NCBI GenBank assembly: GCA_034422115.1 | Contig: DAOUJW010000009.1 | Coordinates: 62,001-126,000 of the forward strand | Source: DAOUJW01 sp034422115 | Lineage (GTDB): Bacteria; Chloroflexota; Dehalococcoidia; Lucifugimonadales; UBA2985 | Direction of reading: 5' to 3' | DNA: 64,000 nucleotides | Shown: piece after piece, positions 50,761 through 60,622 of the stretch | Layout: each line of letters opens with the position of its first letter | Numbering within the stretch: the stretch's first letter is position 1 | Program-made: the position numbers and the translations under genes | The notes under the pieces: generated by a model | Told to the model about the DNA's origin: nothing | Database searches by the model: none | What the model saw: the letters and a program-made list of their open reading frames with translations, nothing else

Positions 50761-51300
50761 CTAGCCCGGCGCAGCCGTGTGGACGGTTACCAGCTTGGCT
50801 CCCAGGATTCCCTCCATGTGTCTCAGGGCCCACTCGTGGGCGCCGTTATCAAAGGACGCCACCGCATCGGACGCCACCTCAACGGCGTAGTCCCTGTTTC
50901 GGGCGTCGGCGGTGGTGTGCAGCACGCAGATGTCGGTGCATACGCCGCATACGACAATCCTATCCGGCGCCAGCTCCTTCAGGCGATGCTCAAGGTCGGT
51001 ATTGAAGAAGGCGCTGTATCGCTGCTTCTCTATTCGCTCCCCAGGGTACTGGGCCAGTTCAGGAATGACCTCCGACTCCGCCGTCCCCCTCACACAGTGG
51101 ACGGGGAACATCTGGAACTCCAGGTCGTCCGGCGCGTGGGTGTCGCAAATGTAGAACACACTGGAGCCGCGGGCGGTCTCCCTCTCCAGAAGGGACTGCA
51201 CGCTGGGAATGATCTTCCTCGCGTCGTCACCGCAGTAGAGGTTGTGGCCCTCCTCCATGAACCCCTTTAGCATGTCCACCACCAGCACTACGTCCGTCAT
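50761..51300 (-). CDS. Nicotinamidase / isochorismatase-family hydrolase
   Basis: 179 residues from ATG 51300 (AGGGGTG upstream). The catalytic triad is visible: the Asp in VVLVVDMLKGFM, the Lys in RIEKQRYSAFFN and the Cys in VCGVCTDICVLHT. VRGTAESEVIPEL fits nicotinamidase/cysteine hydrolases. Together with the downstream NAPRTase it would recycle nicotinamide to NAD. Confidence 0.88.
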   Translation of the reverse strand: MTDVVLVVDMLKGFMEEGHNLYCGDDARKIIPSVQSLLERETARGSSVFYICDTHAPDDLEFQMFPVHCVRGTAESEVIPELAQYPGERIEKQRYSAFFNTDLEHRLKELAPDRIVVCGVCTDICVLHTTADARNRDYAVEVASDAVASFDNGAHEWALRHMEGILGAKLVTVHTAAPG

Positions 51301-51392
51301 GTGACACCCCTGAAGCCGGTTGCTGAGTTGGTAAATTGCACCGCATATATTACCCAAGGAGCCGTCCAACTTCAAGGCAATTTGGGGGATTT

Positions 51393-52445
51393 TCAACCGA
51401 TGTAGGACGACTCGCCCACAAACACAAGGGGTGGATGACCGGGGTCAAGCGCAACGTCCACCCTTGCGCCGACTTCGTACTCCGACGTGTGCGGCTTTAG
51501 GCAGTGAACCACGCTGCCCGACGCCAGGGACACCCTGTACAGATAGAAGGCTCCCTGAAAGCTGCGCTCCGTAATGACGCCCCGGCCAGATTCCGAGGGC
51601 CACATGTTCACGTCGTCCGGGCGCACCATCACGTCGATGCCGTTGTCTGAGGGCAGACCGGCGGGACGTGGCGCCTCGCCCAGCTCCGTCCACAGGGTCC
51701 CGTCGGACGACTCAGCGGGCAGGAAGTCGGCAAGTCCCATGAACCGGGCAACGTAGCGCGTGGCCGGGGCGTGGAAGATGCGTTCAGGTGTGTCCACCTG
51801 CTCCACCCTGCCCTCGTTCATCACCGCTATCAGGTCTCCAATAACCATGGCCTCGTCCCTGGAGTGGGTCACAAACACGGCGGTGGCTCCGCTGGCCTTG
51901 AGTATGTCCCTGGTCTCCTGGCGCACCTGGTTGCGAAGGGCGGAGTCCAGATTCGAGAACGGCTCATCCAGGAGAAGCACGTCCGGCCTGGGGGCAAGGG
52001 CGCGGGCCAGGGCCACGCGCTGCTGCTGGCCGCCCGACAGCTGGTGGGGCATACGCGCCTCCAGCGACTCCAGGCTTGCCAGGGACACCATTTCCCGGAC
52101 CCGCTCGGCTCTCAACGGGCCCTGCGGCAGGCCAAAGGCTATGTTGTCCCTCACGCTCATGTGGGGGAACAGGGCGTACTCCTGGAACACCATTCCCACC
52201 TGGCGTCTCTCCGGTGGCACGGTTGTGCCAGGCCCGGCCACAACCTGCCCGCCGATCTCTATCGTTCCTAAGTCGGGGAGCTCAAGCCCGGCAATCAGGC
52301 GCAGGGCCGTGGTCTTGCCGCACCCGCTTGGACCCAGCAGCACCAGCACTTCGCCCTTGTCCACGCTCAGGTCCAGGCCGTCTACTGCCTTGACCTCGCC
52401 AAAGGCCTTTGAGAGACCCGCGCACCGCACCGCTATCGGGGTCAC
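51393..52445 (-). CDS. Iron-type ABC transporter ATP-binding protein (FbpC-like)
   Basis: 350 residues from GTG 52445, with AAGGAGG five bases upstream; it overlaps the permease stop by 4 bp. Walker A GPSGCGKTT, the Q-loop FQEYALFPHM, signature LSGGQQQRVALARAL and Walker B LLLDEPFSNLD are intact. A TOBE-like regulatory domain follows (VMVRPDDVNMW). It powers the importer made of the next two genes upstream. The 786-residue open frame through the permease is spurious. Confidence 0.93.
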   Translation of the reverse strand: MTPIAVRCAGLSKAFGEVKAVDGLDLSVDKGEVLVLLGPSGCGKTTALRLIAGLELPDLGTIEIGGQVVAGPGTTVPPERRQVGMVFQEYALFPHMSVRDNIAFGLPQGPLRAERVREMVSLASLESLEARMPHQLSGGQQQRVALARALAPRPDVLLLDEPFSNLDSALRNQVRQETRDILKASGATAVFVTHSRDEAMVIGDLIAVMNEGRVEQVDTPERIFHAPATRYVARFMGLADFLPAESSDGTLWTELGEAPRPAGLPSDNGIDVMVRPDDVNMWPSESGRGVITERSFQGAFYLYRVSLASGSVVHCLKPHTSEYEVGARVDVALDPGHPPLVFVGESSYIG

Positions 52446-54067
52446 CAACCCCTCCTTTCGCCGCGTAATACCAGGAACGCCATGGGGACGGAAGAGGCCA
52501 GCACCAGGAGAAGCCCCCCGGTCGCAGCCTGGGCGAAGAATCCCTCCTCTGCCGCACCCCATACCGATGTAGCCAGCGTCTTGAAACCAATGGGGCTGAG
52601 TATAAGGGTAGCGGGGAGCTCTTTCATGGTCAAGAGGAAGGCCAGGGCCGCGCCCGCTAGTATCCCGGGGCGCACCAGCGGAACTGTGACGGCAACCAGG
52701 GCGCGGAAGGGCGTGCGCCCAAGGCTCCTGGCGGCCTCCTCCAGCGCCGGGTCTATCTGGAGCAGCGAAGAGCGGATGGCTCCGACAGCCGTTGGCAGGA
52801 ACAACACCACGTAGGCGAAGATGAGGATGCCCAGGGTCTGGTAGAGAGGCGTTGCGACTCTCACGCCGAAGAAGACCAGCGCCAGGGCGACCACCACGCC
52901 GGGCAGAGCGAATCCAACGTAGGTGAATCGCTCCAGGATGCCGCTCAGCCGTCCCGGGTAGCGGACGACCAGTGTTGCTATGGGCACTGCCGCCAGTATG
53001 GTGACCAGGGCGGCAAGGCCGGATACGTACAGGGAGTTCCCTGCCTGGCTCCACAGGGACAGCAGCGGCTCGCCGGCGGAGACACCCCGGACCACCCAGT
53101 AGCCCAGGACGGACATGGGCATTGCAAGGGAGAGGAGCACCACGGCCGAGCAGAAGGCGAGCGCAGGCCACCGCCATCGTCCCAGGCGAACTGTGCGCGC
53201 GGGGCTCGCAGTCCCGGTGGAGCTCCGATAGTAGCCTGCCCTGCCGCGGGCTCCTGATTCCAGCACCAGTATAGTCAGGGCAATGACCACCAGCACCAGA
53301 GACAGGGCCGCCGCGAGGTCGCGGGCAAAGTACCCGTACTGGATGTAAATGGCCCAGGTGAAGGTCTCGTATTGCAGCAGTGACACTGCCCCGAAATCGC
53401 TGAGGGTGTAGAGGGCAACCAGCAGCGCGCCGGCCGCAATTGCAGGGCGCAGAAGCGGCAGCGTAACCCGGAAGAAGGTGGCCCAGGCGCCCTTCCCAAG
53501 GATGCGGGACGTCTCCTCCAGGGAAGGGTCCAGGTTGCCCAGGGCAGCGCGGACGGGCAGCAGCACATACGGATAGCTGAGCAGTATCAACGTCAGGGCT
53601 GCGCCGGGGAAGCCGAATATCTCCGGCAGGCGGTCCACGCCCAGAGGCTCCAGCCAGCCCTGGAGCATACCCTTTGGCCCCAGAACAAGGATCACCAGGA
53701 AACCCGCAACGTAGCTGGGTATAACCAGTGGCAGCGCCGTCAGCACGGCCCACACCCCTCGGAATGGAAGGTCGGTGCGAACGGTGAGCCAGGCCAGCGG
53801 CACGGCGATCAGGACGGAGGCGGAGGTTACGGCCGCGGCCAGTAAAACCGAGCGGACCAGGATTTCCAGATTGCGGAATCGAAAGAGCAGGTCAAGAACC
53901 TCGGCGCCCGCGCCCAATGTGCGCAGTATGAGATAGGCAAGGGGGATGAACATGCCTACCCCTACAATGGTTGCGGGCGCCCAGATTACTGCGGGCGGAC
54001 GCGCTCGGCGCGCCCGCTCTCCACCACCCACCACCATCCGAGGACCGGTTACTTCCCTAAGCTTCAC
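52442..54067 (-). CDS. Iron-type ABC transporter permease (FbpB-like, fused two-half)
   Basis: 541 residues with about 12 transmembrane helices in two homologous halves. Each half has an EAA-like loop: EETSRILGKGAWATFFRVTL and EEAARSLGRTPFRALVAVTV. This duplicated layout is typical of ferric-iron and thiamine-type permeases. It lies between the binding protein and ATPase genes and is translationally coupled to the latter. Confidence 0.93.
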   Translation of the reverse strand: MKLREVTGPRMVVGGGERARRARPPAVIWAPATIVGVGMFIPLAYLILRTLGAGAEVLDLLFRFRNLEILVRSVLLAAAVTSASVLIAVPLAWLTVRTDLPFRGVWAVLTALPLVIPSYVAGFLVILVLGPKGMLQGWLEPLGVDRLPEIFGFPGAALTLILLSYPYVLLPVRAALGNLDPSLEETSRILGKGAWATFFRVTLPLLRPAIAAGALLVALYTLSDFGAVSLLQYETFTWAIYIQYGYFARDLAAALSLVLVVIALTILVLESGARGRAGYYRSSTGTASPARTVRLGRWRWPALAFCSAVVLLSLAMPMSVLGYWVVRGVSAGEPLLSLWSQAGNSLYVSGLAALVTILAAVPIATLVVRYPGRLSGILERFTYVGFALPGVVVALALVFFGVRVATPLYQTLGILIFAYVVLFLPTAVGAIRSSLLQIDPALEEAARSLGRTPFRALVAVTVPLVRPGILAGAALAFLLTMKELPATLILSPIGFKTLATSVWGAAEEGFFAQAATGGLLLVLASSVPMAFLVLRGERRGW

Positions 54068-54094
54068 TTATCGCAACTCTAGCCATAGATGCGC

Positions 54095-55171
54095 CTACGG
54101 CAGCACACCGGTATCCTGGAGCAGTTTGACCGTGCCTTCAAGGTCGGCAAGGTCCTTCAAAGGGACGCTGGGCTGGTTGATCTCCTCAAAGGGGAGCAGC
54201 AGCCTGTCGGTCTTGACGCCCTCCACAAGGGGGTACTCGAATGTCTGACCGGCAAAGTACTGTTGAGCAACCTGTGACAGCATGAATTCCAAGAACCTCT
54301 CCGCGTTCTCCCTGTTTTCACCAGAGGATAGTATACCCGCTCCGGCAACCATGACAACCGCCCCGGGGCCGCCAGCCCTGGGATGGTAGTTGCGCGCCGG
54401 GAAGGAGTCGCCCTCCTCGGCAAGAAAGCGGAAGAGGTAGTAGTGGTTAACAAGCCCCACGTCAACCTCTCCGGCCGCCACCGCCGCAACCTGGGGCGTG
54501 TTCTTGGGATATATGGTTGGGTCGTTGGCCTGAACGCCCTCCAGCCACTGGCGAGTCTTGTCCTCGCCCCACAGCACGCGCATGGCCGTCACCATGGTCT
54601 GGAACGATGCGTTGGTGGGCGCCCAGCCGATTCGCCCCTTCCACTCAGGCTCCACGAACCCCCAGATGTCGTCCGGCAGGTCCGCCTCCGACAGCGTTTC
54701 GGGGTTGTAAACGACCGTCCTCGCTCGACCGGATATGCCAACCCACTTGCCGCCCGGGGAGCGGGCCCATTCCGGAACAAGATTGAGGGTTGAGTCCGGC
54801 ACGGGGGCAAACATATCCTCCACGGCACCAAGCCCTCCGGGGTCCTGGGCAAAGAAGGCGTCGGCCGGGCTCCTGTCTCCCTCCTCCTGCAGCGTGGCGG
54901 CCAACTCTGAGGTGCTGGCGTACTTGACCTGTACGTTTATGCCGGTGGCGTCCCTGAACTGCTCGATTATCGGCCCCACAAGGCTCTCGCTTCTTCCCAC
55001 GTACAGTGTAAGGTCTCCCGGCGTCTTCTCGACCTCTACCACCCGGGCAGTTGGAGCAGGCCCGGTGGTGGTTGGTGTAGGATCAGAGCTTGTACAGGCA
55101 ACTAGGCCTGCAGACATCAACATCAGAAAAACAAGACCCAGGGACAATAGTGTCGTTCTACCCAGCGCCAT
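54095..55171 (-). CDS. Iron ABC transporter substrate-binding lipoprotein (FutA/FbpA-like)
   Basis: 358 residues. Signal peptide and lipobox SAGLVAC place cysteine 26 as the lipidated residue. GDLTLYVGRSESLVGPIIEQ and ADAFFAQDPGGLGAV are of the class-I iron-binding fold; NHYYLFR supplies the tyrosine pair that usually coordinates Fe(III). First gene of the three-gene operon, 28 bp before the permease, controlled by the operator pair at 55260-55312. Confidence 0.92.
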   Translation of the reverse strand: MALGRTTLLSLGLVFLMLMSAGLVACTSSDPTPTTTGPAPTARVVEVEKTPGDLTLYVGRSESLVGPIIEQFRDATGINVQVKYASTSELAATLQEEGDRSPADAFFAQDPGGLGAVEDMFAPVPDSTLNLVPEWARSPGGKWVGISGRARTVVYNPETLSEADLPDDIWGFVEPEWKGRIGWAPTNASFQTMVTAMRVLWGEDKTRQWLEGVQANDPTIYPKNTPQVAAVAAGEVDVGLVNHYYLFRFLAEEGDSFPARNYHPRAGGPGAVVMVAGAGILSSGENRENAERFLEFMLSQVAQQYFAGQTFEYPLVEGVKTDRLLLPFEEINQPSVPLKDLADLEGTVKLLQDTGVLP

Positions 55172-55259
55172 GGTTGGATTCGCCTCCTTTTTGTTTATAC
55201 ACCCTTGCCACTAAATGCGTATCCACACCTCTGCGCTAGGTCGTTACACATTATTCTTT

Positions 55260-55312
55260 AGTTAGTGCATACTAACTGCAAGCTTTATAGCATACTAAGT
55301 TAGTGCTGTCAA
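55260..55312 (-). promoter_or_regulatory. Importer promoter overlapped by two DtxR-type operators
   Basis: Minus-strand TTGACA (55312-55307) and TATAAA (55289-55284) have a 17-bp spacer that is exactly the palindrome GCATACTAAGTTAGTGC. A second palindrome, AGTTAGTGCATACTAACT (55260-55277), lies at the expected transcription start. Both share TTAGT/ACTAA half-sites like DtxR/MntR boxes. Metal-bound repressor would block RNA polymerase, shutting off the iron importer when metal is plentiful. Confidence 0.75.
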
Positions 55313-55332
55313 CCCTTCTGTTGGGCAATATC

Positions 55333-55361
55333 TTGACTCCGTATCCAAGTGGGGCTATCTT
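55333..55361 (+). promoter_or_regulatory. Promoter of the DtxR-family regulator gene
   Basis: TTGACT (55333-55338), 17-bp spacer, TATCTT (55356-55361), about 15 bp before ATG 55377, so the leader is very short. Confidence 0.5.
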
Positions 55362-55376
55362 GTCTCCAGGTGCGTC

Positions 55377-56120
55377 ATGACCAACCCTCGCAACGACTCC
55401 CAGGGAAGCTCCGAAACCGGCCTGACCGCCCATGAGCGCATCTCCCAGGTAGCGGAGAACTACCTCCTCTCGCTTTACATACTGGGAGAGGAGGGCCTGC
55501 GGGCCACGTCCGGCCAGTTGGCGGAGTACATCAGGACCATCCCCGCCGGAGAGGGGTTGGGCACCACCCTGCCATCCATTACCGGTATGCTTCGCAGGAT
55601 GGCCCGCGAGGGCCTGGTGGAGCTGACATCCACCAAGGAGGTCAAGCTGACACCCAGGGGAACGGTCCTGGCAGAGGGCATGGTGCGACGGCATCGACTG
55701 GCGGAGAGGATGGTGGTGGACCTGCTGGGCCTGGAGCTGCACAAGGCCCACGAGGAGGCCCACAGGCTGGAGCACGCCATCTCCCCCGACCTGGAGGTCA
55801 AGATCCGCGAGAGGCTTGGCAATCCAACCACCTGCCCCTTTGGCAGACCCATCCCGGGCAGTGGCTACGTTCCACCCCCAGGGCCGAGGCTGACGCTGGA
55901 GCAGGCGGACACCGGCGTCGACTACAGTGTGGACCGCGTGCCGGAGGAGGACACGGAGCTGCTCCGGTTCATGGTGGAACTGACCATACTCCCTGACAGG
56001 AAGATCACGGTGGTGGAAGCCAGCCGTCACCGGGGCGTGATTACCGTCAGGACCGAGACCGGGGAAGACGCCCTAGGCTACGGCGTAGCAGCCCGCATCT
56101 GGGTGCGTCCCTGGGTGTAG
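55377..56120 (+). CDS. DtxR/MntR-family metal-dependent transcriptional regulator
   Basis: 247 residues. Winged helix (AENYLLSLYILGEEG ... LPSITGMLRRMAREGLVELTS), dimerisation/metal domain with HRLAERMVVDLLGLE, EEAHRLEHAIS and NPTTCPFGRPIPG, and a C-terminal FeoA/SH3-like domain (GVITVRTETGEDAL). At the place where DtxR has Cys102 (EACRWEH) this protein has His, which may change the metal preference between Fe and Mn. Divergent from the importer, which it probably represses. Confidence 0.9.
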   Translation: MTNPRNDSQGSSETGLTAHERISQVAENYLLSLYILGEEGLRATSGQLAEYIRTIPAGEGLGTTLPSITGMLRRMAREGLVELTSTKEVKLTPRGTVLAEGMVRRHRLAERMVVDLLGLELHKAHEEAHRLEHAISPDLEVKIRERLGNPTTCPFGRPIPGSGYVPPPGPRLTLEQADTGVDYSVDRVPEEDTELLRFMVELTILPDRKITVVEASRHRGVITVRTETGEDALGYGVAARIWVRPWV

Positions 56121-56166
56121 CGGCCAGCCGGCCGTCTAATCGCTACCCGTATAGCGTGACCCCATC

Positions 56167-57036
56167 ATGTTCCGTTACGCCCCCTTAGGAGGAGAACCCC
56201 GCTACACCCGTTGCTACAGGTGTGGGGAGTTGCTGGGCATGAGCCGTCGCATTATGTACGCATATCGCCCCAGCCCAGTCAACGTCGTCCCGGCTATGGT
56301 GAACTGGCTGCAATCCCTGCGAGAGGAACTGGCGCTCCGATGGTCGGACGGAAGGCAAACCTACTGCCAGAGATGCCGGAAGGACTCCGACTGGACGGAT
56401 GATTTGCCCTTCAGGGAGCGTGGCTCAGCCCAGGAAGACGCATTGGGCATTGCCGTTACGCCCCGCCTGCTTATCGACGCGCCCTTTGCCGTCTACGGGC
56501 TGAAGGGCAACCCCCTGGGGCTGCGCCTGCGCGACCTGGACTGGAGCGTGGGCAATCCCGGCCGGGTCAGCCTGCGATACACCGCCGGAGAGCCGAGCAG
56601 TCCTCAACACGCCCTGGACCTGCATCAGGGTGAGGGACTGACGCAAGAGTCGCAGGAGGAGCGGCTTCTCACGGAGCTGCGGGCTGTGGTCAGCCTTGTC
56701 CTCGCCTGCAGTCCCCTAGAGCAGAGGGAGTCCTACCTGGACCGGCGCAACGTCCACCGCGACTGGAACCTCGACTACCTCAGGCTCGCCCAACGCCGGA
56801 GTGTAACCATCCAAATTGACGAACAGCCCACGGCCGTAGAGCTTGCCCGGTGGCAGGAGCCTCAGCAGATAGTCCTGGCGCATCTGGCCCTTGACGGCCG
56901 CCCGGCTATGGCGGTGTCCCTGGGCGTCTCGCAGGTGCAGCTTCTCGGCCTGCTCAAGGGCCTGGTCGCGCTGCGGCGGGACGCGGAGGCCCTGGCGCAG
57001 CACGAGCGGGACTACAGGGCCACTCTGCCCGGCTAG
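56167..57036 (+). CDS. Hypothetical protein with two CxxC zinc-finger-like motifs
   Basis: 289 residues. CYRCGELLGMSRR near residue 16 and YCQRCRKDSDW near residue 66 form a likely four-cysteine zinc site. The rest (LDWSVGNPGRVSLRYTAGE; REQ...YLDRRNVHRDWNLDYL) is soluble and of unknown family. It follows the DtxR gene by 46 bp on the same strand, so it may be co-transcribed. No function inferred. Confidence 0.6.
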   Translation: MFRYAPLGGEPRYTRCYRCGELLGMSRRIMYAYRPSPVNVVPAMVNWLQSLREELALRWSDGRQTYCQRCRKDSDWTDDLPFRERGSAQEDALGIAVTPRLLIDAPFAVYGLKGNPLGLRLRDLDWSVGNPGRVSLRYTAGEPSSPQHALDLHQGEGLTQESQEERLLTELRAVVSLVLACSPLEQRESYLDRRNVHRDWNLDYLRLAQRRSVTIQIDEQPTAVELARWQEPQQIVLAHLALDGRPAMAVSLGVSQVQLLGLLKGLVALRRDAEALAQHERDYRATLPG

Positions 57037-57845
57037 CTGGGCAGCCCTGACTCGGCCACGGCTTTGATGAGCCCGAAGCCCGCTCCCTGGGGGTCCAGCA
57101 CAAAGGCCAGCCGCCCGACGCCCTCTATGTCCATTGGGGCCAGGGCCTCGTTGCCTCCCAGCGACATGGCCTTGCCGTAGGTCTCGTCAACGTCGTCAAC
57201 GTCAAAGTAGACGCTCCAGTGGGACGGGAAGTTCATTGCCCGGAGCTCATCCGGCATTTCCATTGTGCCCGCAACCGGGAACCCGCCCGCCATGTAGACC
57301 GTGTAGTCCACGCCGCCAGGCATGGTCGCAGTCTCGGACTCCACTCCCAGCAGGCTGGTGTAGAAGCCTATTGAGGATGCCGGGTCGGTGGACAGAAGCT
57401 CGCACCAGCCGATGGCGCCGTGCTCGTGCTGCACACCCGCGCCTGCGTGCGTCTTCCCCTGCCAGAGGTTGACCATCCCGCCAGTGGGGTCCGTCACGAA
57501 CACCATGCGCCCGTTGTCGAACACGTCAAAGGGCCCGGCGACTATCTTGCCGCCGCAGCCTTCGACGCGGGAAGCTATCTCGTCCGCGTCGTTCACGGCT
57601 ATGTGCACCATCCAGTGCGGCGGGATGCCCATCTGCTTCTGCTCCTCCGGCTGGGTGTACATAGCCCCCGTGTAGGAGTCTCCCTTCATTGCCATGGAGT
57701 AGACGTTCTGCCCGGCTTCATCCATTGGATTATCATCGTAGGTCCACCCGAACAGCTCCGCATAAAACGCCTTGGCAGCCTCCTGGTCCGTGGTGGAGAG
57801 ATCGACCCAGCACGGCGTTCCCTGTGCGTATGACTCTATCTTCAT
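57033..57845 (-). CDS. VOC (glyoxalase/dioxygenase-fold) family protein, two domains
   Basis: 270 residues made of two VOC modules: PCWVDLSTTDQEAAKAFYAE ... VTDPTGGMVNLWQ, then IGWCELLSTDPASSIGFYTS ... VLDPQGAGFGLIK. This matches the 27-kDa antigen-like VOC proteins, whose substrates are mostly unknown. Histidine and glutamate metal ligands cannot be settled by eye. It overlaps the convergent hypothetical gene by 4 bp. Confidence 0.87.
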   Translation of the reverse strand: MKIESYAQGTPCWVDLSTTDQEAAKAFYAELFGWTYDDNPMDEAGQNVYSMAMKGDSYTGAMYTQPEEQKQMGIPPHWMVHIAVNDADEIASRVEGCGGKIVAGPFDVFDNGRMVFVTDPTGGMVNLWQGKTHAGAGVQHEHGAIGWCELLSTDPASSIGFYTSLLGVESETATMPGGVDYTVYMAGGFPVAGTMEMPDELRAMNFPSHWSVYFDVDDVDETYGKAMSLGGNEALAPMDIEGVGRLAFVLDPQGAGFGLIKAVAESGLPS

Positions 57846-58017
57846 TTCAGGCTCTCACCTTCCTCTTTCTTATGTTCTTTCCCGATTCCGCATCCGCCCG
57901 AAGTAGGCGTGACCAGCATTGTACGACAGGCATACCCCCATACGGAAGAGGCAGATGTCCACCTCTGCGCTTGGAGAATCCACCGCTTTGCCTTACAATA
58001 AGCCCAAGGAGCGCATC

Positions 58018-59349
<1,332 letters not shown>

Positions 59350-59378
59350 GGGCTTGCCCCCCATGTCCCCGCTTGCGG

Positions 59379-60206
59379 TCAGTTGCGAAGCAGCATACCA
59401 GGCTGGCAGTGACGGCAGTAGTTGGTCAGCCGCTGATTGGCCCCGATGGTGGTGATGTTGCCTCCGCATCGCGGGCATGGCGAGTTCCCCTTGCCGTGGA
59501 CTTGCAGAAAGTCCCGCACCTTCAGGTGAATGTCCTCCACCATGCGCTCCCGCAGCACGCCAATGGCGTTGTGCAGCACCTTGGGTATGGCCTCGTGCAG
59601 GCGGCCCAAGTCGTCTTCAGACAGGGCCTTGCGCCTCTTGTACGGGAACACCCCCGCCTCGAACAGCACCTCGTCGGCGTAGGCGTTCCCGATGCCCGCC
59701 AGGAACCGGCCGCGGGTGAGTATGCCCTTGATCTCTCCGTTGAATCGGCGCAGCCCGCCCTTGAACTCCTCAAGGGTCGGGTACTGGTCAAGGACGTCCG
59801 GGCCCTGCTCTCCCAGCCTGGGTATCTCCCCCAGCTGGGAGGCGTGGATGTAGTAGGCCATGCCCATCTGGGTCTCGTCCAGGTAGCGCAGCTCCGACCC
59901 GTCGGAGAGGGACAGCAGGAACGACGTCCTCTTTGCCAGCCGCTCCGAGGGCTTGCAGAGACGGAGCGCGCCGGTGAGCATGGGGTTCACCACCAGCATC
60001 CGCTCTCCGGAGAGGGTCATCAGCAGGAACTTTCCCCTTCGACTGAACTCCAGGAAGGAGCGTCCGGCAACGTCCTCCGGGAAGCCGTCAGGAGTGAGGA
60101 CGCGAAGCTCCAGGGGCTTGAGCGCCCGCGCCTCCTCCACCTCAAGGCCCTTGACGCGCCTGTCCAGGACTTCCTTGATGACCTCTAAGTCAGGGGCTTC
60201 CGGCAT
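59379..60206 (-). CDS. Formamidopyrimidine-DNA glycosylase family protein (Fpg/MutM-Nei)
   Basis: 275 residues. The N-terminus MPEAPDLEVIKEVL keeps Pro2 and Glu3, the catalytic pair; FSRRGKFLLM carries the second lysine; RFLAGIGNAYADEVLFEAG is the helix-two-turn-helix region; the zinc finger CPRCGG ... LTNYCRHCQPG closes the protein. The 'PEAPDLE' start differs from classic MutM PELPEVE, leaning toward a Nei/Fpg variant. It removes oxidised bases and nicks the strand. Confidence 0.9.
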   Translation of the reverse strand: MPEAPDLEVIKEVLDRRVKGLEVEEARALKPLELRVLTPDGFPEDVAGRSFLEFSRRGKFLLMTLSGERMLVVNPMLTGALRLCKPSERLAKRTSFLLSLSDGSELRYLDETQMGMAYYIHASQLGEIPRLGEQGPDVLDQYPTLEEFKGGLRRFNGEIKGILTRGRFLAGIGNAYADEVLFEAGVFPYKRRKALSEDDLGRLHEAIPKVLHNAIGVLRERMVEDIHLKVRDFLQVHGKGNSPCPRCGGNITTIGANQRLTNYCRHCQPGMLLRN

Positions 60207-60343
60207 TGTTCAACTCACTGGAGACCTTCGTACTACCCTTTGCGTCATTTTGGGAGAGCCTCACCAACCGTCATTCCTGCGGAAGCAGGAATCTAGAAAC
60301 GCTGGCTGCAAGTCTTCGATTTCTTTAGACGAAAGCCATAGAT

Positions 60344-60560
60344 TCCCGTTTTCAGAGACCTTTGCGCAACTTACTCTCAAATCCCATTTCATGTCATTCC
60401 GAGCGCAGCGAGGAATCCAAAGTGTTTGGTGTAGGACACCGTAGTCTTGTGGACAGAGACTTTAGATTCCTCACTTCGCTCCGCTTCGTTCGGAATGACA
60501 GTGACGGCCCCCCGGCAGACGACGGGGTTATGCAACGGTCTCTTTTCACGGGAATGACAA
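60344..60560. mobile_element. MITE-like element 4
   Basis: Left end ATTCCCGTTTTCAGAGACCT and right end (reverse complement) TCATTCCCGTGAAAAGAGAC are inverted repeats running on into TTTGCGCAAC / TTGCATAAC. The interior is near-identical to element 1 (7425-7655), starting AACTTACTCTCAAATCCCAT. REP arms precede it at 60270-60294. Nothing else is seen in 60207-60622. Confidence 0.7.
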
Positions 60561-60622
60561 ACGGGGACGCTTGAAACAACTACGAAAATGTCTTCGGGCC
60601 GAGACCTGTCGCTAGCAAGGGG

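Noticed and set aside
52446..53753. N-terminal extension of the ABC ATPase frame
   Set aside because: It overlaps the permease gene in another frame; GTG 52445 with AAGGAGG gives a standard ATPase.
57919..58017. Upstream in-frame start for ffh
   Set aside because: The extra 33 residues have no family counterpart and no ribosome site, whereas ATG 58018 has AAGGAG and the expected MFEALSEKL start.
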